Program-made: the position numbers and the translations under genes
The notes under the pieces: generated by a model
Databases searched by the model: none
The model's input: only the letters and a program-made list of their open reading frames with translations
Told to the model about the DNA's origin: nothing
Origin: Moringa oleifera
Lineage: Eukaryota; Streptophyta; Magnoliopsida; Brassicales; Moringaceae
DNA: 64,000 nucleotides
NCBI GenBank assembly: GCA_021397835.1
Contig: JAJFZO010000234.1
Location: 2,739,001 to 2,803,000 of the forward strand
Direction: 5' to 3'
Shown here: positions 1 through 11,308 of the stretch, in pieces
Layout: each line of letters begins with the position of its first letter
How positions within the stretch are numbered: the first letter of the stretch is position 1

Positions 1-928
1 TTCTTTTTGAAAAAGCTAAACTTAAATGGCCACAGTAAGCCAACTAAATTAAATTGAAGTAATAATATAATCAACAATCATCAGTACCGTCACGGGTGTT
101 AACGACTTTCTGGCATAGGCAAAGTTCACTTAACCTTGGAATAGTAATAAAACAATTATTAGCATTTAATATGTAAATTTTAATTTCCCCTTTTCTTAAA
201 AGCGACCAATTTGAGCTACAGTGACAAATCACGGGAAGTGGCTGGCCGCTTAGAAAAATGTTTACCGTGTCCCAAGCCAAGGAAACTGCCGATCCTTATT
301 GTAGTTTGAATTTCATGAAATTTTTTTATTGATTTGAATTGATGTTAAGTTTTTAGTATAAATTAAAATAATTTTTTAATAATTTAATTTATTAATATAA
401 AAATAAATAAATACATTTTAATTATCAATTTTATTAAATTATCATACCTTATTATTTTATTAAAAATTTATTAAAATTCAAAGTAATAGAAAATTCATAT
501 TGGTCAAAATTACACCCATCAATTAGTTGCCCAATCATGTTTTCTGTTTCTTTCAATAATTTACATGATTAAAAATAAAAATTTTACTTTTAATATGATT
601 TATATTTTGTAAATTTTTTTCCTGATTAATAATTATATATGTTTTTAATTATGTAAGTCATTTTGTTGGTAGATTAGCTACTTTCATCTAAATTTAACCC
701 TTATTTTATTATTAACATTTTATTTGATTAAAAAACATAATATTAAAAATAAAATTTTAATATATCAGAAAAAACCATTTCAAATTCATTATAAGCACTA
801 AAGATACAAATATATTTTTTTATAAACTACGAAAAGCTTCAAACATCATTAAAAAAAAAATATAATATAAAGAGTTTCACATGATACTTGGCACGCATAT
901 ATTGATAAAATTTGAATATATAATAAAA
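1..928. other. AT-rich intergenic spacer
   Basis: Very AT-rich DNA with long A and T runs. A 69-codon open frame on - at 71-280 has no domain I recognise and no supporting exon structure. I see nothing else here. Confidence 0.6.
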
Positions 929-1843
929 ATAGATAAATATCATTTAAAATCTTGATCTTTATGCAATCTCTCCAAAAAGACACTAAATTTCAAAATATAT
1001 CCAAACTAACCTCAATTTTTTAATTTTGTTCAAATTGAACCTTCCATCTAAATCAATTAAACGATGTTTGTAAAAAATAAATTTATTAAAAGGCAAAAAA
1101 GATATTATATCAGTAGAATATATAGAGGAAACGACAGCATTTTCCCCATTTTGGTCTTCTCTCCGTTTTGGCCTTCTCTCCATAAACCTAAATGGATTTA
1201 TTGAAGGGCAAAAATGATATTATATCAGTAGAATATATAGAGGTAAATGACAGTGTTTTTCCCATTTTGGTTTTCTCCCCGTTTTGGTCTTCTCCCCATA
1301 AACCTAAATCTCGTTTTTCTCTCTCAATTCGTCACTCGGCATCGAGAAATTTGAAGGTTTGATTGCATAATGTTCTTCCTATAATTCCAAAATCTTCTTT
1401 TTGGGTTTCTTGTTGTTCATGAGGTATGTAATTTTGTCCTAATACCGCAACGACAAATTTGAAGATTTGATAGAATGAGCCTTCAAACGAATCTTCACTC
1501 TCCATTGACAAATTTAGCTTCAATTAGTATATATGTCACTAATACTCGATTCTTCAACAAGAAAATCCTGATTAATTTACAACTTTTCTTTTCTTTTTCC
1601 TCTTATCTTTCTTTTCTCTCTCTTCGAGCAACAGGGCTCTGCGTTTTCTCTGAAGGGAAGAGAATGAAAGATTTAACGGACGATAATGCTCTCACAGAAA
1701 AAATTAATTTAAACGACGTTTGCAATTAAGGTTCAATTTGGACAAAATTAAAAAGTCAAGTTTAGTTTGGATACATGTTGAAGCTTAGTGTCTGTTTGAA
1801 GAGATAATGTAAAGGTCAAAGTTTTAAATGATATTTACCCTAA
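929..1843. mobile_element. Non-autonomous DNA transposon with ~140 bp terminal inverted repeats
   Basis: The left arm (about 931-1075) and the reverse complement of the right arm (about 1700-1841) align over roughly 140 bases with scattered mismatches. Shared landmarks in order are TAAATATCATTTAAAA, a CTTT/ATG stretch, GACACTAA, TATCCAAACTAA, TTTTTAATTTTGT and AAATTGAACCTT. The right end reads AGGGTAAATATC when inverted, and the left end reads AGATAAATATC. Long inverted repeats without a transposase are typical of Mutator-like (MULE) non-autonomous elements, but I could not find a clean 9-bp target duplication because the flanks are poly-A. The interior carries a 115-bp tandem duplication (separate entry). 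An 84-codon open frame at 1475-1729 (+) runs into the right arm and is probably not a gene. Confidence 0.65.
1092..1312. repeat. 115-bp tandem duplication
   Basis: Two adjacent copies start at 1092 and 1207. Both contain GATATTATATCAGTAGAATA, a CCCATTTTGGT..TTCTC block and CCATAAACCTAAAT. The copies differ at a handful of bases. The duplication lies inside the inverted-repeat element. Confidence 0.85.
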
Positions 1844-3836
1844 AAAAAACAAATACCTTACAAAACTGTAAGGTTTACCATGTCACTTCAAGCAAATCTT
1901 GATTTTTGAAAATTTTTTTTAAAAATTAAATCAAAATTAAATTATAAAATGTCTTTAATTTAAATATTTTAAATTTTAAAATTTTTGATAAAGTTTAATT
2001 TGATTTAAATTAATAAACTAAAATTTATTTTAAAGCTTTTTAAAAAGTTAAAATTTATTTTTTCAAAAAAAAATAAACTTCAGAACTTTATATAACCTTT
2101 TGCCTTAAAAAATTTAAAATTTGTTAGTCCTCAAAATTTTTTATTGCTAAAAATGAGAAATGTAAAGAGAGAAACAAAATTAATAACATAGCTCCTCATG
2201 TCAAAGCAGCAAACTTGGTGGTAGGAGAATTTTTGAGTTTAGCGATGAGGAAAAAAAAATGTGTAAAAACAATTTCATTGCCAGCATGGGAAATGTAATT
2301 TGTGCTGAACATTTACATTACGAAATGATTACATAATCTATTATATACTGAAAGTACTTATAGATTTAAGAAAAAAATATTATACGTAATGTATATAAAT
2401 CAGAAATATTACTCAAATTTTGTTCCCACTCAACCAAAGTCTATGTGTGGTAAAGTATTAAAGTTTTGATATTATCATGTCAATTTAATTCATGGTTATT
2501 AAAGGTAGAATTTAATTTGAAAAGAATTTATGTGCAAAATAGAATAATTGATATGCTTAAAAAAATGAAATTAAGAGAAAAATAAAAAAATGAAAAAATG
2601 AAAAAAGAAAGAGGTAAAGAGAATAGGGACGGGAAGAGAGAAAAATGAGAAGAAAGAGAAACAAAAAAAACTTTTAAGAAAATCAAAGGAGAATAAGAGA
2701 AAGAAAAGAAAAAGATAACAAAGAGAGAGAGAGAAAGAAAATTTTAATTTTTCTTTTCTAAAGAAACTTGCATATTTAAAAAATTATTTTTAAATTATTA
2801 TTCAAAATTTTCAATTTAATTGACATTCATTAAAAAAATAAAAATAAGATCCAATTGAATTGAAATCAAATTAGAGTTTAAATAAAAATTAAAACAATTG
2901 AAATAATAGAATTAGAAATGAAAATAAAAATAATATATATCTTTTTATTTTATTTTTACCTTTCACTTTGTCAAAAAAATGTGAGATTAATTAATATTAC
3001 TAATAGAGTAAAACATGACAGTTGGTTTAAATCACAAACAATAATCTTATAGGCTTATATCACATTTATCCATATTAATATAAGCTCAAACCAAGCCATC
3101 TCAATAATTACAATAGCTATCCTTAGAACTGAAAATAAAGAAAAACTAGGCAAAATTTACCTTATGATCAATTTTACTGCCAACTTCTCTTTTCAAGGCC
3201 CATTAGAGGAGATGATTACAAATTGAAATGTTTGCTGCCAACACATCCTACTTGTTAAAGATACTGACAAATTATAAAGGGGTATTTGTCTTTGTAGCCG
3301 TCCGTATAAAGATATTTGTGTAAATAACCAAAATTAGTAATGTATTTATTTTTAGCACATTTTAGACATTTAAGACAAAATTATCCTTTGTGAACATGTG
3401 CAATTACTTATTTGTCCAAATATAGAATTTGAGAAGTCAAACATATCAAACGTCTCTTTTTTCCTCTCTTATTACTCTGGTGCTAAACTTCATCACTTAG
3501 TTTCGTCCCTCTACATTCGGTGTTTATTCATTTCTTCGCTTTCGTTGTAAACCGACCTTTGAAAAATATCCACAAGCTACTGAGTGACAAAAAAATCAAT
3601 AGTAGTATGTTTTTATACAATATATTCAACTCAAATTCTTCATTCCTTTCTGTTGAATATCGACTGAAGAAATCCTCCCTTTGTTTTTCATTCGTTATTT
3701 TTTAAATATTTTTGAGTTTGGTTTATGGGTATAATAGCTTAAATACATGTTTTGTTTAATATTTTTGGGCTTTGGTATTAGTTTTCCAATCTGCGATGTT
3801 TGGGTGATAAATCGCAGTGTATTTTTGCATCGGTTT
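1844..3836. other. AT-rich spacer with purine-rich tract
   Basis: No gene is visible. Positions about 2565-2745 form an almost pure A/G tract (GAAAAAGAAAGAG-type). A 61-codon open frame at 3520-3705 (+) has no recognisable content. The stretch after about 3280 may already belong to the Mutator-like element that follows, as its promoter region. Confidence 0.5.
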
Positions 3837-3837
3837 G

Positions 3838-4048
3838 TCAAATTCGTACCATGTTAGGGCAAATCATTCATAGTTTTAGGAATCACACCAATTAATCATA
3901 CCTAGTTTCATAAATCGTACCTAATTTTTGATAAATCGTACCTAATTTTGGTAAATCGTACCTAGTTTTTGTAAATCGTACCTAATTTTTGAAATCATAC
4001 CAATTTATCGTATCAAGTTTTTTAAATCGTACCTTATTATTGTTTACT
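3838..4048 (+). repeat. Minisatellite of AAATCGTACCTA-type units upstream of the Ulp1 gene
   Basis: About eight imperfect units of roughly 20 bp with core AAATCGTACCTAATTTTTG. The core varies (for example AATCATACC and TATCGTATCA). The array ends about 30 bases before the start codon at 4081. It is the inverse of the array at 7985-8425. Confidence 0.85.
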
Positions 4049-4469
4049 CTAATTTTGACATTTTTTTCGCCCAACTGTAGATGGCAACCAGCTCTACTTC
4101 TCAAAAGCCATATATGATCCCCAAAGAGTCCTGCAAGATTGGAAAGATACTAAAACACTGCAACAATGATGTCATCCCTACCCTGAAGGAAATTTTGGAT
4201 GACTCTCAGAAGGAGAAGTTTGAAGGGACCTGCTTAGGGCATTTTCTATATTTGCACAAAGATTTTAACTTCTCTGAGATTATTGTCCATAATCTTCTGC
4301 TTCGAGAGATTCAACAAAACCGTGAGGATGAAATGTGGTTTAGACTTGGGCAGAATGAAGTTTGTTTTAGCAAAGTCGAATTTTGCCTAATCATTGGCTT
4401 GAAGTTTGGCGAGCTACCGGACACAGACAAAATTGTAAAAAATCCATCTGGTATTCTCGCTAAATACTT

Positions 4470-4470
<1 letters not shown>

Positions 4471-4513
<43 letters not shown>
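4471..4513 (+). repeat. Homopolymer run of 43 G inside the DUF1985 exon
   Basis: Forty-three consecutive G, followed by AGGGGGAGGGG. The reading frame before the run ends in LAKYFG. The family-like continuation (NVSGNGIKTRLLEGEF) is in a different frame after it, so the run length decides whether the exon is open. It could be a genuine expansion or an assembly artefact. Confidence 0.95.
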
Positions 4514-4514
<1 letters not shown>

Positions 4515-5089
4515 GGGGGAGGGGTAACGTCAGCGGTAATGGCATCAAGACAAGGCTGCTCGAAGGAGAGTTTGAAGATGAAGATGACACGCTGAAATTG
4601 GGCTTACTGTATTTGCTAAATGACTTCATCAAAGGCCATAACGAGCGCCAGTGTGTACCCACATGGCAGTTCCATTTAGTAGATAATATTGAAGCCTTCA
4701 ACTGCTTTACATGGGGCACATGGGTGTACTGCAACTCCTTGCAGCATTTCAAGAAGCTGTTGCGAATCAAGCCATGGATGTTAAAAGGGTGAACTATAAT
4801 GCCTATAGCTTCATATAGGCACTGCAAGTAAGGATCATACTTTTTATTATTTATTTATTTATTTAATTTAATTCATGTTTTATCTTCATGAAGCCTAACT
4901 TGATTTTCTTTTCTTTTTCCATAAATTTTTTCCTTCGAAGTGATTCCTGCTACTAACATGCACGGCAGTAGGTTGACAAGCTCGAACCTGCCATTACCTC
5001 GAATTTACCAATGGAGGTTCCATCGGAAGCCATATGTCGCAGGTTGCAAGAAGATTTTCACTAACACTATAAGTAATATCGTATCTTCA

Positions 5090-5500
5090 TTTTTATTTCG
5101 TACTTACCTTTCCAATTTTGTACCTATATTCTCAATTTCATGTAGTACATTTCAATTTTGTATATATATTCTCAATTTCACGTTTTCATTTTTCAATTTC
5201 GTACCTATATTCTCAATTTTTTGTCTACATTTTTTAATTTCGTACCTTTATTCTCAATTTCGTGTCTTCTTCTTTCAATTTCGTACCTTAATTCTCAATT
5301 TCATACCTACATACATTCTTAATTTTGTGTCTTCAATTTTTAATTTCATGCCTATATTCTCAATTTCGTGTTTTCATTTTTTAAATTTGTACCTACATTC
5401 TCAATTTTGTGTCTTGATTTTTTAATTTTGTACCTACATTTTTAATTTTGTGTCTTTATTTTTTAATTTTGTACCTTCATTTTTCAATTTAGAAGCTTTA
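5090..5500 (+). repeat. Imperfect tandem repeat within a Ulp1-gene intron
   Basis: Repeated TTTCAATTTCGTACCTATATTCTCAATTTCGTGTC-type units, roughly 40-46 bp apart and strongly diverged. They lie between the VIPATNMHG exon and the exon at 5515. The array contains the same CGTACCT core as the two arrays flanking the gene. The hydrophobic open frame read through it at 4940-5425 is a by-product of the repeat. Confidence 0.8.
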
Positions 5501-7984
5501 TTTCGTATTTTCAGATGGGGGCTAAGCTAAAGTTGGAGCCAACAATTACTGAGCACCATGCCCCTTACTATGTTGGAGTTGAAGACTCAGTCATGCTGTT
5601 GCAGCCACATGCTCAAGCCACGAAATTGTCTTCTTCTTTGACAAAGCAATACAAGGTATGTATTCTTCATAATAGATATGAGTTTTGTTGTTGTATTTTA
5701 TAATTAACAACTTATATTACATGCAGTGACGAGTTGGCTTTCTTCCTATCGAGCGACTAAGGGATTATGAATTTGATGAAGTCGTCAGTGGCAGAAGAGA
5801 GTCGAGGCCACAGAGGATGGCACCTGAGGTGCGGGAGTATAACATTGAGGGTCAAGCACTTGGCGCAGAAAGAACTGCAGAGGATTTAGAAGTGTGTCGT
5901 CGCCTCACTGCTATGGAGGCGAAATTAAATCTCCTTGAGGCGAAGGTAAACCAAATGGAATCACAAAACGAAAGACGCCATGAGGAGTAAATGGCTATCT
6001 TAAAATCTATCCAGCTCTCCCTACAAGGATATGAATTTGGTGGCCGAGACCCTCCCCGCCCTATGTCAGAACCAGCTCCTAATGATGTAAGTAATGTCGT
6101 GTGTAACAATTACTTTAGTTTTTGGTCTTTAATATTATACAACTTATGACGTGAAGATAAAATCTTTAATTGTTTTCTTTTTTTTTTCAGGGTGTCAATG
6201 CAGGCTTCGCATCATATCATAACATCATTGAGGAAGCTAGGGACTCTGCAGACTCCGTAGAGAAAATCTTGGCTCCTGCAGTGTATTTCCATGAAAAAGA
6301 AGCCATTACAGGGCCAATTGCAGAGGAAGTGGCCACTGCAGGGCCAATGGATGAGGAAGAGCCCCTGCAGTAGGTCCACATAATGAAGAAGTGGGAGGCT
6401 TGGCTATTACCCTAGTTGAGGCAACTAACAGTATGCTGCCAGTTGTTAGGACTCGTAAAAGGTCAAGACAACTGTGCAACCCATATGTCAACCTTAACAC
6501 TGGGGAAAAGAAAGCCAAGTATTCTCACATGGTGAGTACAAAGGCCAAATTCACAGACAAGATCATCACTACATTCAATAAGTTCATGAGTGGCCAATCA
6601 TAGTAAGTCATTTATAATTATATTTTATGTTTCATTAGTTAGATTGAATTTTCATTTTTTTTTACTTTTTTTCACACTTTATTTTCATTTTTTTTAGCCG
6701 CAATATAGGTATCGGTCATTCGATTAGTATAAAATGGTTTAAAGCCTTCAAAGACAATGATGAATGGGTCGATGACTCTGTAAGTTAGTCATTTTACAAA
6801 CTACTGTTCTTTATATTCTTACCATACTAGAATTAGCATTCATGCCTTTACTTCGTATACTGATTTAATATTATATTATTATTTTTGTTATGTCAACCAG
6901 CATATGGAAGCATATTTGAGTCTCTTTTGAAGAAGGCGGGGGGAGTTTCCTCAACAATATGCATAAGATGTTTACATCTGCGATCCTTGACTCTATGTAA
7001 GTTTTTTGAACTTTAATTATTTAGATGCTTTATATTCAATTTGTTTATTGACTTTGTTTTGCTCAAATTTGTAGATAGCAATTTTTTACATTTAAAATGA
7101 ATATCAAGCGGATCCAAATGCTGATTGTCCTCCTCCACACTTCAATTTTGAAGCACATAAGTGGGAACCAGACTTCTTGGATCATGTGAGAGGTAAATTT
7201 TGTCATGATTGTCCAGCTTGACACACTGTGAATAAGGTATATATATCTTCATTGGTTTTAACTATTTTCTTGCAATATTATGAGAACTTATAACTGACAT
7301 TTAAACAATATTTTTCAATGTAGTTGATGGTTTCATGCCACGTTGGGGGATCTCATTGGCTGCTAGTGGTTATAGATTTGCAGACATTTTCTTTATGAAT
7401 TTTTGACTCTTTCCGACAAGAGATCCCTACTGAGGTACGTATTCGGCAACAAAACCCCCTTAGATATATGCTACCTAGTTACATAGCTAGCGGGGGATAT
7501 TTCATGCGGAAATCAGATGTTAATAAGCCGAATATTCCACTCTTATGCACACTAGAGCCAAAGAACAAGTTCCTCAGCAGAAAAAAAGGTAAGAGTCTTT
7601 TTTGCTAATTATTGTCCTTATTTAAAAGTTGTCTGTTTAATGTCAATTTCTTTTAACTGTGTTTTTATTTTTTTTCAGTGGCAATTGCGGGCCTCACATG
7701 CTGTACATAATAGAGCATTTACTAGCTGGGAAAGCACTTAAATACAATGACAAAGACATGCCAAAGATACGGAAGCATATGACCATACATGTATTCGCTA
7801 ACTCAATTGTAGATGATAAGGGTTAATTTGTTTTATTCTTTCTACATTGCATTGTATTCATTTGTATATACATCCAAAAATTGTGTATAGTATTTTTTTT
7901 TTGTCAAGGAAGGAATTATTTTTAGTACATTGTGTAATCATCTTGCTTCTTCCCTCATCTACCAATAATATATTGTGAGTGTTC

Positions 7985-8425
7985 ATTGAAGACTATTGAA
8001 GGCGTGATTTATTTAACATTGAAGATACGATTTTACTAATAAAGGTACGATTTATTTACCATTAAAGGTACGATTTTGCTAATAAAGGTACGAATTAATA
8101 GTGCGATGTAATATTTAAGGTACGATTTTACGAATAAAGGTGCGAAATGATTGTGCGATTCAATATTTAATGTACAATTTTTAGTGTTGCATTTGTGAAA
8201 ATAATGGTATGAATTAAAGATATGATTTATTATTTAAGATACGAATATAAGATATGATTTTACTAAAGGTGCGTGCGAAAATGATCTTGCAAATTGAAGG
8301 TATGATTTATTATTTAAGATACGAATACAATGTATGATTTTACTAATAATGGTGCAAATTGAAGGTATGAAGTCATAGTCAGTAGGTATGATTTAGTAAT
8401 GAAGTTGAAAATTGAAGGTGCGAAA
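7985..8425 (-). repeat. Minisatellite of TTAAAGGTACGATTT-type units, inverse of 3838-4048
   Basis: At least fifteen imperfect copies of GGTACGATTTA or close variants (AAGGTGCGAAAT, AAGATACGAAT), separated by AATAAA-like spacers. Read on - they give AAATCGTACCTTTA, matching the array before the Ulp1 start. The array lies between the 3' ends of the two convergent MULE genes. Confidence 0.85.
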
Positions 8426-8574
8426 TCATTGTCCATCAATTGCATTGCCAATATTGCCACCATTACATGAATTGACCTATACAAAATAATCGATACCATA
8501 TAAAAACTTAAAAATCTCAAAATAGGATACCAATTAGTAATGAAAAATAAGTTTACAAATAATAATAATATAAT

Positions 8575-11308
8575 CAAAACATTAGGATTATGATAAGTCA
8601 ATTGTGTCATCATCTAGTGAAGTTGAATTGAGAGGTATTTGACAAGTTTGTGAATTATGCCCAACTCCACCATAATTATGACATTTACGATGCAACTGAT
8701 CAGGCACCTTAGACAATCGAGGATGACTCACTCCATCACAATATTATGGATTCGAGCACATCAATCGATTGTGTCCATATTGCATGCATCTAGAGCACTT
8801 TTTTTGGACCATCCTCTTCCCACCAAAGGGTATTCTCTATTTTTTAGGACGTCCTACTGACTTACCATTATTTGGTGGTAATACCACAACTCTTCTAGCG
8901 TCCTTAGGTACATCCCAATCAAACTTATCACCAATTAGATATACTGGCTCAGAGTATGCTGCTATTAGTTGATCCTATTTATAGTAGTTAGATCAAAGAG
9001 TTATGAAGTCAATATTGCGTTCCCTGTAAAAAAAATAACCAATTTGTGAAGTTAATACAAGCAATGACAATGAATAATTAAAAAATATTACCAGTAGAAC
9101 CATCAATGTCACCTGGAAGCTGTTAGTGCATGTGCACATGACAAAAGATCAGCCTGAATCTCTCTACAAGTGCAAGTATGTTCAATAAGATTCACAATTG
9201 CCTCCTTACTTTTATGTCTAACTAAAAATACATTTCAATCAACATTGAAAACTGTCATTTGTAATGAAACTTATTGTCTCTCAGTCATCAATGAGTGAGC
9301 CCATTCTGTTAGTTGTGACTTCCAAACCTTAGCTTTCTCAAGTCGATTATAGAACCAACGTTGCATCATGTCTCGAATGAATTCCAATAGAGTTGTCACG
9401 GGTAACTCTTGAGCAAATCGCAGACATGAATTCAACCTCTCAGCTATGTTAGTGGTCATGAGTTGATATCGTCTCCGGAGGCAATACACACGTGACCATT
9501 TTCTCAGATCTTTCTTCATGATATATTCGAATGCTTTAGGGTGATTAGCTTGCAACTCAGTCATCAATTTATTAAATTCTGATTCTCGATATGCCTTTGC
9601 TGCATTATAAAATATCTTAGATATATCTTCCCTCTTGAATTTATTCTTTATATTTTGGGCAATATGCCACAAACATAAACTATGACAAAAATTAGGGAAG
9701 ACCTTTACAATGGCATTTGCACTGCTGATATGACAATCTGATATAATAACCAAGTCCTCAAACGAACCTGTAGCTTCTTTCAGCTGCCGCAAGAACCACT
9801 CCCATGCATCATAGTTCTCGGAGTCACTATAACCGAATGCTAGTGGATATATCTGTTCATTCCCATCTTTACACACAGCTATAAATATTACACCGTGAAA
9901 CCTCCATTTTAAGTGAGTGGCATCAATAGCAATGACTGGTCTAATTACTAAATGAAACCCCCTCAACGATTATCCAAGAGCCACAAATAAATATTTAAAT
10001 TAATTAGTTTCATCTTCAATGCATATGTGAGCCTTAGTTCCTAGATTAATTGTTTGCAACATGTGGTAGTATGACGGTAATTGTTGATATGACTCAATTG
10101 GGTTACCATATGAAAGAGAGACCATGCATACTCTTTAGCCTTCCAAGCTTTACTGCATAAAATTTGTATGCCATAGAGTTCTTTCATATCACCCATGATA
10201 TCTTTCGGCTTAATAATTCTAGCATTAGTAGACAACCTTTGAGCCATAATTTCTCCAATAATGGTAGAACTTGCTTGTCGATGCCGTCGATGCAACTCTT
10301 CAACTGTGCAAGTGTGTGTCAAATCACATGTTCTAATTTGAAAGAATTGCCCTTGTGCAACTCTCACAACACGAATCTTTTATGCACAATTTTTTTCTCT
10401 ACAAGCAATCTCAAATAATGATTTGTTAAACCTAGTGACTCTAAATTCAAAGTTCTCAGTTAAAGCATGCATACCCAAATATCGCTTCAGCTCTTTTTTG
10501 TTTGGAAAAAACTGACCTCTAGCAAGGGTGTCAATTAGAGTCACTGATTTCATAGTAGAAGTTGACACAAGACCATGTAATTCAGCACCCAACACACCAT
10601 ACCCTCTGACAACACCATCACTTGAATTATTATGTACTTCTGGGCATGTAACTAGGACATAAGGTGGGACAGGACGTAGGTTCTCATTCAATTCTTCATT
10701 GTCGAGTTTTGCTTCTGGAATGGGTTCACATTGATCTTCACTAGTGGGTTGAGTAGGATGAGTTTTCATGATTGGGTATTTACACCTAATATCATAGTCC
10801 ATCTGCTTATCCAAGTTGATCTCATCGGTATGGATCTCATTAGTATGCTGAGTGTCAATGGGAGTCTCACTATGGATGAATGGTTCGATGCCATAAACAT
10901 CTAATTCAATAGTTGGATTACTCCCAAAACAACTTATGTTAATAGGATTGACTCGTCTTGAAATTTCACCTTTACATAAACTTTGTCTATTCTCAACAAA
11001 ATTTCTCTCCACTAGATCAATAATTACACGAGAAACTATGCTGTCATAGTACAACATAAGCTCAACATCGTCAGCATTCACTAACTCAATTTTGATAGTA
11101 TTTTTTTTTCAGATCTTACTATGGTATGCAGTACAACATCAGTCATAGAGAAATCAGCCTCCACACAAGATTTAACCAAATCCAGTAACTGCACATATGT
11201 CAAACCCCTCCGAACAATATACCTTTTAGTTTTGATATCTCTGTCAACATACTCAAAACTACCACTGGACTCAGACCACTCACCATTCCAAGTTATAATT
11301 ATCCGCAT
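8575..11308 (-). pseudogene. MULE (MudrA-like) transposase, decayed
   Basis: Reads on - from 11308. An N-terminal PB1-like region (VRRGLTYVQLLDLV) continues as IKIELVNADDVELMLYYDS after a frame change in the A9 run near 11101-11109. A MuDR DNA-binding domain follows (FFPNKKELKRYLGMHAL...FEI.C...C, about 10500-10380), then the MULE transposase core at 9966-9271. The core keeps IAIDATHLK (Asp about 9923), VIISDCH (Asp about 9737), the C..C..H signature CHSLCLWH and NIAERLNSC (Glu about 9440), consistent with an intact DDE set. A SWIM zinc motif (CTC...CAH) lies near 9130-9180. The tail near 8970-8590 holds GDKFDWDVPKD, GRPKK and two CCHC knuckles (CSRCMQYGHNRLMC; CHNYGGVGHNSQTC). In-frame stops sit at about 10379, before GTKAHI, in ETN*FKYLF, before SLRGFH, in ITL*SNYYK* and after GRPKK. 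An intron acceptor appears near 9028. Not functional as read. Confidence 0.88.

Larger units (their letters stand above)
4081..7825 (+). pseudogene. DUF1985 + Ulp1/C48 cysteine protease gene of a MULE, decayed
   Basis: This is a multi-exon gene of the plant Ulp1-like protease family that is linked to transposons. The ATG at 4081 opens a DUF1985-type domain (GTCLGHFLYL, then W.R.G...V.FS..EFCLIIGL.FG). It continues through TWGTWVYCNSLQHF after a frame change at a G run, and then into exons near 4941-5065 (VIPATNMHG), 5515-5655, about 5730-6090 (coiled-coil-like, Glu/Arg-rich), 6190-6600, 6697-6781 and 6900-7000. The protease core keeps GSHWLLVVIDL (His at 7354-7356), IFDSF (Asp at 7405-7407) and GNCGPHM (Cys at 7686-7688), the His-Asp-Cys triad order of C48 peptidases. 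Breaks are the 43-G frameshift, a TGA before IFDSF (7396-7398), a TGA after CHDCPA near 7222, a TGA in the 6900-7000 exon, and a stop after YNAYSFI near 4819. Exon borders are approximate. The original role of these proteases in MULEs is not settled. Confidence 0.8.

Noticed and set aside
71..280. 69-codon minus frame at the window start
   Set aside because: No recognisable domain and no splice partner. It could be an edge fragment but cannot be supported.
1475..1729. 84-codon plus frame near an LTR-like leader
   Set aside because: It ends inside the right inverted repeat of the element at 929-1843 and has no domain.
4414..4827. 137-codon minus frame with a poly-proline run
   Set aside because: It is the reverse reading of the DUF1985 exon and its 43-G run.
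4940..5425. 161-codon hydrophobic reading frame after the second Ulp1 exon
   Set aside because: Beyond about 5065 it is the translation of an AT-rich tandem repeat in an intron. Only the first ~40 codons match the gene family.
8657..8972. Two plus-strand open frames over the MULE tail
   Set aside because: They are opposite-strand readings of the transposase CCHC and GRPKK region.
10164..10418. 84-codon plus frame
   Set aside because: It is the opposite-strand reading of the MuDR domain.
10883..10893. GGTTCGATGCC resembling a tRNA B box
   Set aside because: It lies in the transposase N-terminal reading frame, and no A box or cloverleaf is evident around it.
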